A DNA stretch of 64,000 bases from a virus, in IMG/VR virus record IMGVR_UViG_3300027896_000011, positions 103,998-167,997 of that record; one strand, 5' to 3'. Shown here in pieces: positions 61,297 through 64,000 of the stretch. Every line of letters begins with the position of its first letter. Position 1 is the stretch's first letter. The notes below the pieces were generated by a model. It was given only the letters and a program-made list of their open reading frames with translations. It had not been told where the DNA came from and made no database searches. A program made the position numbers and the translations under genes.

Positions 61297-64000
61297 ATGG
61301 CTGCCCCGATAATGATAGGCGCTGATGAGCTTAAACCCATATTAGGTGCCCCGCTTGAGCCAACGGTTAATACATCTAGTTCGGATGTACAACAAGTACC
61401 GTGCGTTGAAGTAGACTTTAGTATATCTTCTCGGCCGGAAGGTATAGGTACACAAGGTAGTCAGGGATATCAGAGCCTTATAAGGGCAGCAACCATTCCG
61501 CTAATGGTAGGCTCTGATGAGATTAAACCCATATTAGGGGTTCCTCCTGATTTAGTACCTAGTACGTTTTGCTCGAGTGAGCAAGCGTTGAATGCTGAGG
61601 TAGATTCTGATACACCTCCTCAGCCAGGTCCTATAGGACCACAAGGTATTCAGGGGCAACAAGGACTTCAGGGCACTAATCCTGGTGTGCAGGGGGATAT
61701 AGGTGCGCAAGGATTACAGGGGTATTCAGGAGATCAAGGATACCAAGGTAGCCAAGGTATTCAAGGTCTGCAAGGAACTAACCCAGGACCACAAGGTGAT
61801 CAAGGGTTAGAAGGTGCGCAAGGTAATCAAGGATGGCAAGGTAATCAAGGCAACCAAGGCAATCAAGGTTCACAAGGGAATCAAGGTAAACAAGGGCTTC
61901 AAGGGGATGTTGGGGACACCGGAATTCAAGGGGCGGAAGGTACACAAGGAAATCAAGGTGAGCAAGGGGAACAAGGCTTAACTGGACCTCAAGGACGACA
62001 AGGACGGTTAGGCTTTCAAGGCTATCAAGGTGATAAAGGCGATCAAGGTGATCAAGGTTTGCAGGGGTTCCAGGGGGTTCAAGGTAATCAGGGAGCTCAA
62101 GGCAATCAAGGATTACGTGGTAATCAAGGAAACCAGGGGTGGCAAGGAGATCAAGGAAACCAGGGCCTACAAGGAGAGCAAGGGAACCAAGGAAACCAGG
62201 GTCAGCAGGGTGATCAAGGACTACAAGGCAACCAAGGTCTGCAAGGTAATCAAGGCAGTCAGGGGTTGTTGGGTAATCAAGGTGATCAAGGTGTTCAAGG
62301 TAGGCAAGGTAGGTTAGGCTTACAAGGAAATCAAGGTGCCCAAAGTCTACAAGGAAGTCAAGGACAGCAAGGGCAACAAGGTATCCAGGGGCTGCAGGGT
62401 ACTAATCCAGGTGTTCAAGGCATACAAGGCCTACAAGGAGTACAGGGCGCTAGTGGCTACTTAGGCTTAGATGGCCCACAAGGAAATCAAGGACTACAGG
62501 GGTATCAAGGACAACAAGGTAGCCAAGGCGTAGATAATGGACTTAGTCAAGCCCAAGTCCTAGCTAGAATTTCTGTTCGAGGAATAGTTCTTGATTCTAC
62601 TTCTCGTAAACTTCAGTTAGTTCTAGATGCTCCTGAAACAACTAAAGCTCTTCCATTCGTTACTGGGTATACAGATTACAATACTGGATTCGTTTCCGGA
62701 GCTAATAATGGAACCTCTACAGGAACTACACCAGTTGATATCGTTACCTTTCCGACATCTTCAACTACTCGTGAAGTTAAGATGCTGTCAGTATATAATG
62801 CTGACTCGGTTAGTTCTAATGCATCTATTCTTTATTATGATGGCGGAGTAACAAGAATAGTTTGGAGGGGGGCGTTATCCCCAGGAGATTGTCTGCAGTA
62901 CGCAGATACTACTGGTTTCTATGTTATTGATGTTTATGGCCAGATCAAAACGTCAGGTTTAGTTGGAAGTCAAGGTGATCAAGGTGGTCAAGGGGTACAG
63001 GGGAATCAAGGCAATCAAGGTATGGATAATGGGCTTAATCAAGCCCAAGTTTTAGCACGTATTTCTTATCGAGGAATTATACTTGATACAGTTACTCGTA
63101 AAATACAGTTAGTCTTAGATTCCACAGAAACAACTACGGCACTACCCTTCGTTACTGGGTATGTAGATTATGGTGTTGGGTATGTTCCCGGAGCTAGTAA
63201 TGGTAATACTTTTGGAACTACTCCTGTTGATGCTGTCTTGTCTCCAGCATCTTCAGTTGTTCGTGAGGTCAAGATGTTATCGGTGTATAACACCGATTCT
63301 CTTTCCTCTAATGTATCTGTTCTTTATTACGATGGCGGAATAACAAAAATAATTTGGAAGGGAATATTATTTCCGGGGGATTGCCTTCAGTATGCTGATA
63401 CTACTGGGTTTTATGTTACTGATTCTTATGGACAAATTAAGACTTCAGGTTTGATTGGAAGTCAAGGGAATCAAGGATTCCAAGGTAATCAAGGTAATCA
63501 AGGGCAACAAGGTAATCAAGGATTACAGGGCTCTGGTAATCAAGGAAATCAGGGTAACCAAGGATTCCAAGGTAATCAAGGATTACAAGGTAATCAAGGA
63601 TTCCAAGGTAATCAAGGAAATCAGGGTAATCAAGGCAATCAAGGATTACAGGGCAACCAAGGGTATCAAGGAGATAAAGGATTCCAAGGTAATCAAGGTA
63701 ATCAGGGGTTACAAGGAAATCAAGGTAATCAGGGAAACCAGGGTTTACAAGGTAATCAAGGTCTGCAGGGTAATCAAGGCAATCAAGGATTCCAAGGTAA
63801 TCAAGGAAATCAGGGTAATCAAGGCAATCAAGGATTACAGGGCAACCAAGGGTATCAAGGAGATAAAGGATTCCAAGGTAATCAAGGTCTGCAGGGTAAT
63901 CAAGGCAATCAAGGATTCCAAGGTAATCAAGGAAATCAGGGTAATCAAGGCAATCAAGGATTACAGGGCAACCAAGGGTATCAAGGAGATAAAGGATTCC
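61297..64000 (+). CDS. Collagen-like tail fibre protein, open at right edge
   Basis: At least 901 residues without a stop. Two related N-terminal segments share IxADELKPILGxP / VGSDEIKPILGVP. Then long GxQ repeats (GNQGNQGLQG-type), with glycine every third residue and glutamine usually in the third place. Two ~146-residue globular modules (62533-62969 and 63025-63461, VDNGLSQAQVLARIS..., MDNGLNQAQVLARIS...) interrupt the repeats. Collagen-like triple helices are known in phage fibres; this glutamine-rich version is unusual. Confidence 0.9.
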   Translation, partial: MAAPIMIGADELKPILGAPLEPTVNTSSSDVQQVPCVEVDFSISSRPEGIGTQGSQGYQSLIRAATIPLMVGSDEIKPILGVPPDLVPSTFCSSEQALNAEVDSDTPPQPGPIGPQGIQGQQGLQGTNPGVQGDIGAQGLQGYSGDQGYQGSQGIQGLQGTNPGPQGDQGLEGAQGNQGWQGNQGNQGNQGSQGNQGKQGLQGDVGDTGIQGAEGTQGNQGEQGEQGLTGPQGRQGRLGFQGYQGDKGDQGDQGLQGFQGVQGNQGAQGNQGLRGNQGNQGWQGDQGNQGLQGEQGNQGNQGQQGDQGLQGNQGLQGNQGSQGLLGNQGDQGVQGRQGRLGLQGNQGAQSLQGSQGQQGQQGIQGLQGTNPGVQGIQGLQGVQGASGYLGLDGPQGNQGLQGYQGQQGSQGVDNGLSQAQVLARISVRGIVLDSTSRKLQLVLDAPETTKALPFVTGYTDYNTGFVSGANNGTSTGTTPVDIVTFPTSSTTREVKMLSVYNADSVSSNASILYYDGGVTRIVWRGALSPGDCLQYADTTGFYVIDVYGQIKTSGLVGSQGDQGGQGVQGNQGNQGMDNGLNQAQVLARISYRGIILDTVTRKIQLVLDSTETTTALPFVTGYVDYGVGYVPGASNGNTFGTTPVDAVLSPASSVVREVKMLSVYNTDSLSSNVSVLYYDGGITKIIWKGILFPGDCLQYADTTGFYVTDSYGQIKTSGLIGSQGNQGFQGNQGNQGQQGNQGLQGSGNQGNQGNQGFQGNQGLQGNQGFQGNQGNQGNQGNQGLQGNQGYQGDKGFQGNQGNQGLQGNQGNQGNQGLQGNQGLQGNQGNQGFQGNQGNQGNQGNQGLQGNQGYQGDKGFQGNQGLQGNQGNQGFQGNQGNQGNQGNQGLQGNQGYQGDKGF
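62533..63461 (+). repeat. Duplicated globular module inside the fibre gene
   Basis: Copies 62533-62969 and 63025-63461, offset 492 bases, sharing words such as QAQVLARIS, LPFVTGY, REVKMLSVYN and GDCLQYADTTGFYV. An in-frame duplication separated by GxQ repeats. Confidence 0.85.
63601..64000 (+). repeat. Exact 85-base repeats in the collagen-like region
   Basis: Copies beginning at 63601, 63790 and 63916 appear identical over 85 bases (spacing 189 and 126, both multiples of 63 and of 9). The third copy ends exactly at the window edge. Recent in-frame amplification is likely. Confidence 0.85.

Noticed and set aside
62030-62317. Lysine/isoleucine-rich ORF in the fibre region
   Set aside because: Out-of-frame reading of the collagen-like repeats.

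Overview
The window is a 64 kb piece of a large double-stranded DNA tailed-phage genome. The evidence is the density of short overlapping genes, about 26 recognisable tRNA genes, an RtcB RNA ligase, three HNH nucleases, a GroES-like co-chaperonin, RNase HII, thymidylate kinase, a phage sigma factor and, on the right, a virion block with a tape-measure-like protein, large baseplate/tail proteins and a collagen-like fibre that runs off the end. The code is standard, since TAA, TAG and TGA all end genes. Most of the sequence is AT-leaning, but about 0.8-2.5 kb and 22.8-25.3 kb are visibly GC-richer. The host cannot be named. A lipoprotein full of GTGG repeats resembles surface proteins common in Myxococcota, which is only a hint.

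Layout. 0-3.4 kb: minus-strand small genes, including a protein with cysteine at every third residue (open at the left edge) and a chain of ATGA-overlapping mini-genes. 3.4-6.3 kb: regulatory DNA, two small genes, a protein with a glycine-rich C-terminal loop, and a 570 bp G-rich repeat array ended by a perfect 40 bp palindromic terminator. 6.3-14.2 kb: small plus-strand accessory genes, a radical SAM enzyme and a Tad2/DUF2829-like gene. 14.2-27.8 kb: tRNA genes mixed with structured non-coding RNA, homing-type HNH genes, glycosyltransferase genes (one fused to a radical SAM domain), rtcB, and a second GC-rich mini-gene chain paralogous to the one at 0.8-2.5 kb. 27.8-37.2 kb: HNH, HAD, membrane proteins, papain-like protease, ParB-like protein, AT-hook protein, lytic transglycosylase overlapping tmk, and rnhB. 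37.2-47.4 kb: a plus-strand run of small, mostly unknown genes with GroES and, at 38.6-40.1 kb, a probable programmed -1 frameshift. 47.4-50 kb: a minus-strand DNA ligase with a WGR domain and the GTGG lipoprotein. 50-64 kb: virion genes and the sigma factor.

How it fits together. The motif GG(T/G)ATAAG occurs 19-140 bases upstream of isolated genes on both strands, including all the lone minus-strand genes, and also in front of two gene-less structured segments. It is a good candidate promoter element, perhaps read by the phage sigma factor at 59.6 kb. The tRNA region plus RtcB suggests a phage that supplies and may repair its own tRNAs. Several of these tRNAs have unusual anticodon or T loops. 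The strongest new observations are the frameshift signal, the (Cys-x-x)22 protein, the structured RNA at 14.9-15.4 kb, the two paralogous mini-gene chains and the promoter motif.
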